Origin: Circinella minor
Lineage: Eukaryota; Mucoromycota; Mucoromycetes; Mucorales; Lichtheimiaceae
NCBI GenBank assembly: GCA_016758965.1
Contig: JAEPRB010000077.1
Span: 96,756 to 160,755, forward strand
DNA length: 64,000 nt
Direction: 5' to 3'
Positions 24,742-35,186 of this stretch are shown here, piece by piece (position 1 is the stretch's first letter; every line of letters begins with the position of its first letter). The notes beneath the pieces are model-generated. The model was not told the origin of the DNA, did no database searches, and was given only the letters and a program-made list of their open reading frames with translations. The translations under genes were made by a program, and so were the position numbers.

Positions 24742-25530
24742 AAAAAGATACTTTTTTTTTTTATTCTATTTCACACAATATCCACAGATAAGATTCCTCT
24801 GTTACCTTTTTATTATGCACACGAAAAACACATATCTCTTTTTTCTATTTTCTTCTTTTTTTTTGAATTATCTACAAAAGGTTAAGAAAAAGAAGAAAGA
24901 AAGAAAAACCAAAGTTGATACCCTGTTTTTTTTTTATTTTTTATATATATATTTTTTATCTGTACAAGTAGTATGTATTAGGTTGTGAAATACCAAAAAA
25001 AAAAGTTTATATTATATATTATATATATTTCAAGATAACACACAACATCTAAAAAAAAAACACGAACAATTCGACCATGTTTACTCTTTTATATTGGTTT
25101 TTTTCTTTGTCATCCATTCAATGATTATCCTATCAATCTATAACGTAACGAAATCAATCGATCAACTCAAATATTTTATTATTAGATAACATTCATTTAA
25201 CAAGTAATTCAATTAATTGAAGTATTATATTACTATTATTATTGAATAACCTGATATATATACCCCCATCCACACACCACCATTCTCCACACACACACAC
25301 ACACACACTTTCTGCATTTATTCCATATAAGTAATTTAGTATAAACTTATTTTTTAGAGAATTAACATTGAAATGATGTATACATGAATGTTTTCGTTTT
25401 TTTCAAAAAAAAAATAAAGTGTGAGGGGGATATTTTTGGTTTTTGTATGTACTAAATAAAAAAAAAAAAGATGGGTGTAAAGAAAAGAATATACAAAGTA
25501 ATAATGGATTTGGGGGGGGGGGGATGGGGA
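24742..25530. other. Convergent intergenic region with CA, TA and G-run repeats
   Basis: Between two convergent stops. It holds (CA)n at 25291-25309, many A and T runs, and a run of about 13 G at 25511-25523 just downstream of the Nic96-like stop. No frame continues the truncated Nic96-like protein here. Confidence 0.65.
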
Positions 25531-26252
25531 TTAAACTTGAAGATTGGATTTTGAAAGGTTTAATGCTGTCATATCAAATTTTTCCATTTCATTATCATAA
25601 CCAGTTATCATAGTATCTCTTGTTGTTCTCCAAGTTGTATTTAAATCATGATCAAATTGATTTTCAATATCATCCAATATCTTTTATAATAATAATAATT
25701 AATATAAACCCATTTTCCCAATATAATTAAAATATATAATTAAAATATATTTTACCTCTTGTTGTCCATTACTAATTACATCAATAATAGTTTGTGTACG
25801 TTCACTAGTTAAATAACCTTCTACATCTGTATCATAAATAGGTTGACGATGATCAGGTGCTGCGCCCAAATGAATCGTACCAAGATCACGTAATAAAACT
25901 TGTGTATTCACTCGTGCTTTAGATAAAAAGTAATGACTATAATAAATTTCAAAATTTAAATATATTTATAACCCATTTTCATGTTCAAATTTAATATAAA
26001 ATAATAGATTTATAAATATAATTATATATAGTAATAAAAAAAAAAAAAAACTTACGCTCGAATATCAACATTAGGTTGATCTTGACTTTGAGTTGTTTTT
26101 GTTGTAAGATTATGAGTTTGTGAATCAATTTGATCTAAACCACGTTCAATTTGTGGTAATTCATAAGCTTTAATTTTTGTTGTAATAAGTTTTGATTGTT
26201 CCAAAATTTGTTTAAGTGTAGCTGTTTGATCATTATTTCCTTCTTTTGCCAT
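25531..26252 (-). CDS. Stand-alone N-terminal domain of a Nic96/Nup93-type nucleoporin
   Basis: Three exons: 26252-26056, 25936-25756 and 25680-25531; 175 aa, stop TAA. The order of motifs follows the N-terminal part of Nup93/Nic96: a helical start (LKQILEQSKLITTKI), LPQIERGLDQIDSQT, then FLSKARVNTQVLLRDLGTI and the well-conserved YDTDVEGYLTSERTQTIIDVI, then a helix with ENQFDHDLNTTW. Full-length Nic96 proteins are about 800-900 residues with a large alpha-solenoid. That solenoid is absent, and nothing downstream before the convergent gene could code it. Either this is a truncated paralogue or a deliberately short protein that keeps only the linker/adaptor part. The intact phase across both introns argues against simple decay. 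Location at the nuclear pore is an inference. Confidence 0.72.
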
Positions 26253-26984
26253 TGTATTCTTTCTTTAGTTTTAGGGGTGAAATGAATAGAGATTGAATGA
26301 AGTTATATATTAAGATGTATATAAAATTATTTGTGAACACTTTTTATTCGGAGCCTAATACAATTTTTTCTTTTCAGTTACTTTGACATAGTATAGCAAT
26401 TACTTACTATCTTCAGTATGAGAATTATTTTTATATTGATATGATGTCATCTAACACATAATAATCATAATTTTATGTTTATAGCCATTGTAAAATATAC
26501 TACATTACTATATAGTGTTCCTCACAGACGGGATTTAGACACAATGATGATTTGTATAGAAATAGAGTCAAAGTAGGAAATACAGTTATATTTTAACGAA
26601 TTAAATAAAAATAACAATATCACAATAGTTGAAGTTTTCTTACGTACATGTATAACATACATATATATGTTTAGAATTTAAAGAAACAAAAAAAAAGTAC
26701 CCAGTAGTAGTATATTCCAATGAATCATCGTTGGTAACAGAAGGAGAAGTACATGGTAATTTTTAATTACGTATGAATATAATTCTATAAAAGTACATTA
26801 CATAATATATAGATTATTAGAGTAAATAAATGTTCTTTTTTTAAAGAATAAAAATATATAAATATGGTTCATGAAAAAATTAAGATATTTATTATGTATT
26901 TATTTAGTTATGATAACTATTACTATAATTACATGAATTAAGTACGTACGTAAGAAAAAACTAACATTTTTTTTCTTTTAGTTT
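26253..26984. other. AT-rich promoter/intergenic DNA
   Basis: Upstream region of the Nic96-like gene. AT-rich, with TACGTA palindromes near 26641, 26769 and 26942. No supported gene. Confidence 0.6.
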
Positions 26985-27260
26985 CTTTTGAGAGGAAATA
27001 AGTGCTTCGGTATCCAAGTGATCTAAAAATCAATGTCCCGCACTCATTACACCTTGAATCGCACTAATTATTGCAGAAGTTAAAGAAGGACAAAGATTTT
27101 TCCGAAGATTATTACTAGGATCAATAATCTTTTTTATGAGTAATGAGCCATTTGTGATCATTTCTACTCCAACTGGTACCCCCCCCCATTTGTGGATTCT
27201 AATTTTTCAACAGATGAAAGGTCTATATCGACCGACCAATCCATTCACCTCAAATATACG
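26985..27260 (-). pseudogene. Decayed coding remnant, unknown family
   Basis: On the minus strand a protein-like frame reads GVEMITNGSLLIKKIIDP and then NLRKNLCPSLTSAIISAI, ending in SAGH and a stop; the same frame continues after it with FLDHLDTEALISSQ. A run of nine C at 27181-27189 marks a probable frameshift with upstream sequence (DLSSVEKLESTNGG). No start codon or splice sites make an intact gene. The family is not recognised. Confidence 0.4.
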
Positions 27261-27856
27261 TTACTATTACTATTTGACGCCTCGTTTTTTTAGAGGGATC
27301 CCTTCATATGCATACGGTAAGGAAATAGTGGCCATGGCTGTCGTATTTGAGTGAGTGAAGTTGATGACGACGAAGAACCTTTATTAACAAAAAGGAATGA
27401 TGTTTTCTACTTAAGAGGTGTACTGGAGGTAATGTGATATTGTGTCTTAGTATCTGAAGATGAGGCAAGACTATTCCCATTATTAGGTCTGTAGTTTTAA
27501 AATAAAATAGAAACTTTTTTAGTTTAAACAATAAGTCCTTTTCAAAACAGAATTCCATTCTCAAAATACGTAACAAAATTAATATCTACATACCCTACGT
27601 ACCTATTAAACGCACTAAAAACCAGCTTCATAAAAATCATTTTTCAAACGTCATCAAATTCAAATATCCATAAACAGTCTCTTCAAACAAAACATGTGGA
27701 CCACTATACAACTTACTCTATCGTTCACCTCATCCGCACATTGCACAAATCAACAACATAAACAGAAAAGGCACTCAAACGTAACATAGATAACACCTTC
27801 TTATATATATATATATATATATATATATTCTTATTCCAGACGTAGTCAACCGAGCC

Positions 27857-27957
27857 ATGCTTGAAAAAAATAAATGGTATCATTGTTAATTAATACATCC
27901 ATCACATAATACATGACATTCATTTTTTTTGTTACATTACCTGGATGATAATCAATG
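27857..27957 (+). repeat. Diverged direct repeat of about 100 bp, copy 1
   Basis: Matches 28205-28307 in the same orientation: both share AATACATGACA, a T-run, and ACATTACCTGGATGATAATC. The copies are 348 bp apart and differ by several substitutions and small indels. Confidence 0.85.
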
Positions 27958-28204
27958 ATACGCCATATCGTTTGCCAAAAGACAAATCGTAAAGAGCAAT
28001 AACCCTTTACCCTTGCCCGGCCCCGCCACCCGACCATTTCTTGACTTTATTCGCATTCTACTATCTTTGCTCTCTTTAACGACTGTGCATAAGAAGAGAC
28101 TGTGCCAAAAAACAAGAATCTGAACCAAAAAGAAAAGAGAAAAAGTGAAGTCGATCATCTTGTCATTTCTATATTCATCCATGTTCTTGATATTACATCA
28201 GATC

Positions 28205-28307
28205 CATGTTAGAAAAAATAAATGATATTACTGTTAATATTAGATCCATTACATAATACATGACAATCATTTTTTTCTTTGATACATTACCTGGATGATA
28301 ATCAATG
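28205..28307 (+). repeat. Diverged direct repeat of about 100 bp, copy 2
   Basis: Second copy of the 27857-27957 repeat. The segment between copies (27958-28204) contains a locally GC-rich patch near 28010-28040 unlike the surrounding DNA. Confidence 0.85.
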
Positions 28308-28458
28308 TCGTATAGTGTCATTTATCATAGAATTAACTATATCGTGCACATATTCAGGTCTACTATTGGAGCAACGCTGATAATTATTTCAAGGCTAAAA
28401 GTCATAATAAATCTTGGATACCATATTGACAAGCTTGTTTCTATTGCATTAACTGCTG

Positions 28459-29290
28459 TTAGGTTGGCAGGAGGAAGAACAATGCAGCAATAGTTTGCAT
28501 TGTAATAGTGACATGGTAACGAAACAAATGTTCTTGTTGAATCTCCTGTATATGACTATTGTCTATTGGTGAATAGTGAACCGTGTATAATATATATAAA
28601 GCAGAACCAATATCTTGGATAGGCACAGAAATGATCTTCACATGGGAATCAGAAAAGATGGTTCTGTTGTAGAAGAAGAAAAGTTGATCTTTTAAATTAC
28701 CATGTTTTAAGTAATGGCCTCGTGTTTCAATGATAGCACAAGAAAAGCATCGCTCATAGCATCAGTAGGCATAGATGATGAATGGCCATTTTGATGTTAA
28801 ACATAAGCCGAAACTTTGGCAGCACTAGCACCTAAGTACGTTGCTGCGCAATGTTCACACAGAAGATTAATTTCATCAAGAAGCATAGCTGGCAATGCAT
28901 TTGACTGTGACACATAGTCAACATGACATCGGCAAGAAAAGAAAAACTTTACCACTCAATATATCAGCCCAAGATTGCAGCCCAAGGTTTAAACCAAGAG
29001 CTAATGCTGGACCAGTGTCATAGATATGACTAGAAAGAGGTGCAGTCCTTTCATGCCCATATACTTTAAAACAGCTAAAGTATTTAATAGGACACTTTTC
29101 TTCTTCTTGCTTCTTGACCATAATAGGAGGTTTACACATTACAGGTCGCGAACGAGAAACAACCATAGGAGGGAAAACAACAAATGTAAAGTCAGGCCTT
29201 GGTGACAATGGTGAAGCGGAAAATGGACCCAATGTCAAACATCTTGCAACAATAATTGTGCGCAATGAATGCAACATGGCGAAAAATAAA
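28459..29290 (-). pseudogene. Decayed protein-coding gene, unknown family
   Basis: Three collinear minus-strand segments read as protein in different frames: about 29230-28930 (SCFKVYGHERTAPLSSHIYD, LGLNLGLQSWADILSG), about 28925-28740 (NALPAMLLDEINLLCEHCAA, HSSSMPTDAMSD) and about 28735-28460 (IETRGHYLKHGNLKDQLFFF, then VKIISVPIQDIGSALYIL). Frameshifts near 28925 and 28735 and stops at about 28797 and 28708 separate them, so together they look like one broken gene of at least 250 codons. A long open frame of 239 codons on this strand (29637-28918) covers the first segment, but its N-terminal half is poly-Phe/Leu read from a purine-rich repeat and is not credible. I do not recognise the family; a transposon origin is possible. 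Confidence 0.5.
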
Positions 29291-29454
29291 TGAAGGTAAC
29301 ACAAGTGCAAGGAAGGAACAAAGACAAAAACCACAGACAATGGAACCAATAAAAGTAGCAAGCGGCGCCTAGAGCAATAATTACCAAAACGATAATGACC
29401 CAGAGACCCTTCGCCCACAATTTCTTGAAGTACCCAATGGATAAAGTAATAAAG

Positions 29455-29605
29455 TAGAAAAAGTGGCGCTAGGGGTGAAGTAAAAAAAAAAAAAAAGAAA
29501 GGGAAGTAAAGTAGAAAAAAAAGGGGGGGAAGTGAAGTAGAAACAAACGATACCGAGGGGTGAAGTAAAAATCCAGAAACGAGAAAAAAAAGAAGAAAAA
29601 GGAGG
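29455..29605 (+). repeat. Purine-rich imperfect repeats (GGGGTGAAGTA units)
   Basis: The words GGGGTGAAGTA and GAAGTAAAGTAGAAA recur with A and G runs between them at 29472, 29502, 29528 and 29560. The strand is almost entirely purine over about 140 bp, so triplex or R-loop formation is conceivable. Confidence 0.7.
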
Positions 29606-29620
29606 GGGTATTTATACATG

Positions 29621-29770
29621 CTACTATGAGCGTGCAAAAAATGTAATATTCATAATAAAAATGAAAATGCTGCAGTGGCAACATTGTTCTAGAGATGGAA
29701 TGTCACGAGTTGATCTTTATTTGTCACGAATCGACCAGTTCCTGTAGAATTGACACTTGTGTCTAATTTT
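29621..29770 (+). repeat. Diverged direct repeat flanking the 29.8-30.3 kb element, copy 1
   Basis: Begins CTACTATGAGCGTG and matches 30343-30490 over about 150 bp at moderate identity: GAGATGGAATG, CACGA and TGATCTTTATTT or TAATCTTTATTT are shared in the same order. Confidence 0.7.
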
Positions 29771-29840
29771 TTTACTTAAGGAATGAACTTTTTTTTTCTT
29801 TTTTCCTTTTTTATTCTCATTTTTTCGCGTCATGGTACTA

Positions 29841-30343
29841 GCTGCTCACAAGGTGCGAATTAATTCACAAAAAAATCGAGTTACCTAAATAGGATATACC
29901 TATTTTGGTATATGAGATGACGTGAACGTAAGCTGAGTTGAGTGTCTCTTAAACTACCTGAAAGACAATCAAACATGCCTCAACCTTTATTAATTCTTCA
30001 TAAAATAATGAACAGCAACAACAGCAACAATATAAACAGTAATCAGATTTCATTTTTCTTCGAAGTTGAATATAATGAAGGTTTTGCAGTTATAAGCTAG
30101 CAACAACACAGTAGCAGCAATCTTCAAACAGAAAAAAGAAGAGGATAGTCAACTACCAAGATGTGATGTATTGGCGATAGACAAGAAGCATGATGGATGG
30201 ATATGAGATATTTTAGCATTACCATATTAAGTAAGTAGAAACGGAAAAATGAGGCCACCCAGATACCTAATTAGGTATCTCCCATATACCATATAAAGTA
30301 ATGCTCAAATTTTCAAAAAATTAATTCGCACCTTGTGAGCAGC
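29841..30343. mobile_element. 503 bp MITE-like element with 26 bp inverted repeats
   Basis: The left end GCTGCTCACAAGGTGCGAAT (29841 onward, followed by TAATT) is repeated exactly in inverse orientation at 30318-30343. TA flanks both ends (29839-29840, 30344-30345). Inside are shorter palindromes around TACCTAAATAGG and ACCTAATTAGGT. No transposase frame is present. Its termini differ from those of the other elements in the window. Confidence 0.85.
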
Positions 30344-30490
30344 TACTATGAGCGTGTAAAAAGCGTTTATACTTTGAAAAAAGTGAAAAGGGCGCTATGG
30401 CACCATTGTCATGGAGATGGAATGGCACGACTTAATCTTTATTTCCTACGCATTGTGCCCTTCTAGCAGAGTTTACACTCGTGGTTCTTC
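30343..30490 (+). repeat. Diverged direct repeat flanking the 29.8-30.3 kb element, copy 2
   Basis: Starts with CTACTATGAGCGTG directly at the right end of the inverted-repeat element. It is the partner of 29621-29770. Confidence 0.7.
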
Positions 30491-33110
30491 TTTTTTTTTT
30501 ACTATAAGAACTAGTGTTTTTTTTAACAATGCAAGAATTTTCATGCAGTTTATACTGTATATTGATCATATTTACATATACATGTTGAACTGTCAAAGAT
30601 ATTTTTTATTACTACGTACTGTCTTTTTATTAATAAGAATATATTATTATTTTCCCAGTGATATTAGAAAAAAACCCCAGAAACAAAATTACTGTTGAAA
30701 AAACGAGCTGCGCATATAAACACTATTATTTATATTGTTCTAACATAAAGATTAGAATTTGGTATTATCTTTAACAAGTCAATTCATTTATATCTTACAT
30801 TGATAAATTAATAACTTACAGTATATCTTTTTGACATTGTTTAAAAACAATACGTAGCAGCATAAAATGTTGTTTAATTATCATATATTCTTTTTTCTAT
30901 TTTATAATGATTTTGCTACCCAACTAAATCCAAAAGCATTTAATTGACTATTATTGATCCATTAAATTATTTGTGCTTCATCTTCAGGAAGGTATACCAA
31001 CAACAACTTGTATATATATATATATATATATATTCAGCTTTCTGGTATAACTGGACTGTATATTTAAATATATATTATTTAAAAGGGGTGTATAATTGAC
31101 ATATAATTATCAGTTACGTGGCGTTATGTTTGACAGTTTTAATATGCATTTTTTTTTCTTATTTCATTAATACCCAAAATCTCATAAGAATTTCATTGCT
31201 GAACTAGTTATAATAGAGAGGATATTTGATAAGCAAGTAATACGAAAAGATAAATCAGCGCGCAATCAAAAATAATAAGTTTGATGATGTTTTATTAAAA
31301 AGAATCAATTCAAGTATCAGTAATCGAGTTAAGCTATTAACATAGTACCCCCCCCTTCCCCACCCCTCTCCTCTTCTTTTATTCTTTCAGTATACGTAGA
31401 TGACAACAAGTTGTTCTTCTATTTTTTTTTTTATATCCTATATCCATGAGTCATATATAAACACTTTAACTTAAATAAATGCTTCAAAATGCTATTCAAT
31501 TCTGTTTTACAATTTTTTGTTCGTTCTTTTTGACACGCGTCATATTGACAAAAGTTTTGCTCATTTTCTGAATTTAGCTTTAAAGTATTTTGTTTCATTT
31601 TTAGTATATAGTATTATATGAAAAGAGAGAGAAGGAAAAAAAAGCATGTCTACAACCGTATCAACTGATTTTGATGCGTGCAGAATAAAGAGTGATTGTA
31701 ACCAAATGAGAACTATCGTACGCATAAGAAAATAAAAGTTATATTCCTTTTCGCATAAGCATATTCGTACTACAGTGCGTCAAGTAGATTATTTAGAAGA
31801 ATAAAACGAAAAACGTAAAGTTGAATATGTCTCTTTTTTTTTCACCAAAAGTGGGGATTTTCATGTTTAGCAATGATTGGGATCATGATTTATTATAGTA
31901 GGAAGACAACAATTCCGATTATCGTCCTTTTATACGTAATCTGTTTTGGGCCTAATATATTATTTATTAACCCAATGTATTAGTGTACGTATCGAACTTA
32001 AAGCTTTAGGTTTAAAAAAATGTCCTGGATTGATTATCATATATATAAAGGAAAGTAATTACCTTTTTCATCTTATCAGTATACCCCAAAGTTTTATTAT
32101 TAATATTATTAATTATTACTAGATAATAAATGATTTATCTATTACAATATAATATAATATAATATAATATATAAAAGAATTAGCCATATAGAAGTGATAT
32201 TATAATTAAATAATAAGGTAAAAGAGAGATATTTTAATATATATGCACCTACAATTCTACGATTGGAAATAAAGAAAATACCTACGTATTCTTAAACTAG
32301 TCTAATAAATAATATTAATGGTTTAAATTAATTTACGTAGTGAAACTTTTTATATATAATAATATGATAATTGTAAGAAAATGAAATTGTATGGAAAGAT
32401 TCTTATTGAATTTTATTTGTTATAAAATAGCAATAATAACAGAAATTATGTGTGTGTGAGAACAAGCAAGAGTCGTTGATATTGATGTTTGGTAATTCGA
32501 TGGATGACCTTTCGAAAAATATGATTATGCTTGTCGAAATTGATAAAGTATGATAATAAATACTTTTGTAATTTTGATTCCTGTCGTTATTGCTCGTGAT
32601 ACGTATTACATAGGAGCTTCACCCATCTGTATTCGTTTTGTTCCTTAAAGTGTAACTATGACTGTATTATTATTTTTTATAATTGCAGTGCTAGATCTTG
32701 TGTTTTTTTTTGTTCATTTTTGTATGATTCTTGACTTGATAGTTTTTGTTATGTGAAGGGGTATGTAAATATATTTATTTTCTACTCTTGACTTTTGTTT
32801 CTTCTAAAAATCTCCATTGATATATATTACGTACGTCTTCTTTTTTTTTTGTACAGTTGCAAGCTTTGAATGCTGCTCTTCTTGTTAACCGTTGTTTTTG
32901 GGTTAGGTTTGTGCTACGTGCTTACTTGTGTGTAGAACGAGGGATGAGGGTATGTACAGTATAGAGAAGTTTTTAAGCAGTACATAAGATAAGACTCCCT
33001 GTCAATTTTTTTTTGTTTAAGTTATTACTGCATTTTGATATAAAGTTATAAATAATAATAATAATAAAAGTAATAGTTGTATAGTAACATGAGAAGAATG
33101 GAAGTGGAAA
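30491..33110. other. AT-rich DNA, no gene seen
   Basis: About 2.6 kb of AT-rich sequence with (TA)n near 31012, a tandem AATAT tract at about 32148-32170, a C run at 31348 and many TACGTA palindromes. A 29-codon ATG frame at about 31645 (MSTTVSTDFDACRIK) has a better composition than its surroundings but no visible continuation, so I do not call it. Confidence 0.55.
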
Positions 33111-33186
33111 CCCGAATAGTTTATTTGACAAAAAAAGTTGGTCAAAAAACGCTTGTCATCTCAACTTTGACGATTTTAGACTTCGC

Positions 33187-33453
33187 TAAAAATCACCAGA
33201 AAGTCAAAGTTTTGGAGTTCAGATGAGGGGTGAAAAGAAAAAAAATCACTAAAAGCCCAGTTATATGAAAAAAATCAAAGTCGTCATGACAAAAAGTATA
33301 TTTTTACAAATACATTTTTAACAAACATACTTTCAAGCATCAAGGGAAAGGAAAAGAATATATAACAAGAAAGCAAAGACGAATAAAAAAGATATAAGTG
33401 CCAAGTTCCTCATCGGAACTAAAAAAAAAAAAGGACTTTCTGGTGATTTTTGG
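33187..33453. repeat. Inverted repeat with 21 bp arms
   Basis: GCTAAAAATCACCAGAAAGTC at 33187-33207 pairs with GACTTTCTGGTGATTTTTGGC at 33433-33453 with one mismatch. The interior is about 225 bp and itself has a weaker palindrome around CAACTTTGACG and GTCAAAGTTT. It could be a worn MITE or a transcribed hairpin. No clear target duplication is seen. Confidence 0.6.
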
Positions 33454-33762
33454 CTACGTCGTGCGTGGACCTCTTTTTTCATCAGGGTGGGAAATTAGGA
33501 GCTTCGCTACTCTAAAATATCTCCATGGTTTTGTAGTTGCTTCATTGGATGTTTTTTCTTTAATTAGGATTCTCTCTCAATGTCATGCCTCTCGATCGAA
33601 AAAGGATAGGAAGAAATAGGAATATGTCATTGTGTGTGTGTGTGTATGTACTTTTTTTTTTGTTGAGCCAATTGTATTTTGTATCAACTTTTTCTGATGT
33701 AATTTTTATAGTTAAACAATAACAAGGTTATCACAGTCTTTTAAAAAGTATGCATCGCCCAA

Positions 33763-34166
33763 CACAACTATCTCGACTAAAAGATGAAAAAAAGGGTACT
33801 CATGCTGAAGGACTTTGTAAGGCATGACTATACTTTGTTGTGAACAATCTACACCGCTGGACCAGCTATCCTTGCTGCTCTAATGGTTATCTCCTGGTGG
33901 TAGTAGTGGCAATTCATTTTGCTGCTACTGTTGCTTGGACATATTCCGCGTACTGTGGGTTGTGAGATGCAAGAAGGACACAACTATCTCGACTAAAAGA
34001 TGAAAAAAAGGGTACTCATGCTGAAGGACTTTGTAAGGCATGACTACGCTTTGTTGTGAACAATCTACACCGCTGGACCAGCTATCCTTGCTGCTCTAAT
34101 GGTTATCTCCTGGTGGTAGCAGTGGTAATTTATTTTGATGCTACTGTTGCTTGGACATATTCCGCG
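33763..34166 (+). repeat. Tandem duplication, 216 bp period
   Basis: CACAACTATCTCGACTAAAA starts at 33763 and again at 33979. The first 188 bp of each unit are nearly identical (about five differences seen), and a 28 bp linker separates the units. The unit is GC-richer than its surroundings and has no long open frame. It ends ATATTCCGCG in both copies. Confidence 0.92.
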
Positions 34167-34497
34167 GAAGATGGATTGTAAAATTGCCTTCTACCATTTA
34201 TCAAAGTTTGTATGCTATATGGAATGAGTTATTTGGGTACGTACGTTTTTTATTGAAAATTCTTTTGACCATAATGATTACTTGTATATCTTACACTATT
34301 ATTCCCAAGTTTACTCGTAGATGATGTTTATGAAGTCGATACACCATATAATGTATTTCTGATACACACAAGTTGCCTTACGTTACCAAAGTAGACTTTA
34401 GTATTATATATTTTTTGCTATTCGTATTTAGAGCTTTTTGTAATTTATCTTTCACTTGATGTTATTGTAAATTAAAAAAAAAAGTTTATAATATTTA

Positions 34498-34782
34498 TCA
34501 GAATATTCTGAACTGAGCCCCAGAATTATTATACAGATATACCATGAATATGGATTGAGGAGGGAGGCACACGAAGTATAGCGGAATATTAGGGTTTCTA
34601 ATGGTAAAGTGGGCACCTAGGGTCATGGTGTATGGATTGCCAGTACATGGGTCAGACAATTTAAAAAACCAAGTAAATCGTTGATAATTAGGTTTTGAAA
34701 ATAGACTGCTCCCTAAACTTGGTGTAATATTGCATCCAGTGGATGGTGGATTAGAGGTAATACAGGCGTCGATTAATTTATC
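34498..34782 (-). pseudogene. Exon-like open frame without a start codon
   Basis: On the minus strand a frame is open for 94 codons from a stop at 34785-34783 to TGA at 34500-34498. It reads as ordinary protein (LIDACITSNPPSTGCNITPS, then FKLSDPCTGNPYTMTLGAHF and IPLYFVCLPPQSIFMVYL) with four cysteines. GC content is clearly higher than both flanks. A TTTAAG just upstream could be an acceptor, so this may be the last exon of a gene whose 5' exons are lost or lie in the AT-rich DNA to the right; I found none. The family is not recognised. Confidence 0.45.
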
Positions 34783-35186
34783 TTAAATCTTTATTTGTTT
34801 ACTATGTTGGTTATGAGATTGTTATTTTTATCAATTATAAATTATATATTTACTGGTGATGATAAGCATATATCAATTGAGTAGATAGTGTTACAAATAC
34901 ACACTTAGGATGGTATTAATTCAATAAAGTACATTTATGTCTAAAAAGACAAAGATGAAAAGATGGACAAAAAATCCGACAAGTAATGTTGTGCATACAA
35001 CATTGTGTATAATGTTATTATGTGTGTGTAAAGTAGGGAATTAAAAGATAAGGATGTTATTTGTTATCAAATGATATTGGTGATATAAGTATACAGGCTG
35101 AGATGATGAGTACGTTGAAATTTATATATTTATTAAGACGAAATTAAGTGAGCACGCGCTGATCTCAGCCTATTGCTCTCGTCAGT

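Noticed and set aside
25800..26252. Possible t-SNARE because of the helical QIERGLDQIDSQT stretch
   Set aside because: No SNARE heptads around a central Gln and no TM anchor; the DTDVEGYL block fits Nic96/Nup93 instead.
28918..29637. 239-codon minus-strand open frame rich in Phe/Leu, like a membrane protein
   Set aside because: Its first half is read from the purine-rich repeat and A runs on the other strand. Only the last third looks like protein, and that belongs to a broken gene.
29621..30490. LTR retrotransposon with 150 bp LTRs
   Set aside because: The interior is only a MITE-like inverted-repeat unit with no gag, reverse transcriptase, primer-binding site or polypurine tract placed correctly.
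31645..31731. 29-codon frame MSTTVSTDFDACRIK as a first exon
   Set aside because: No credible downstream exon found in the AT-rich DNA that follows.
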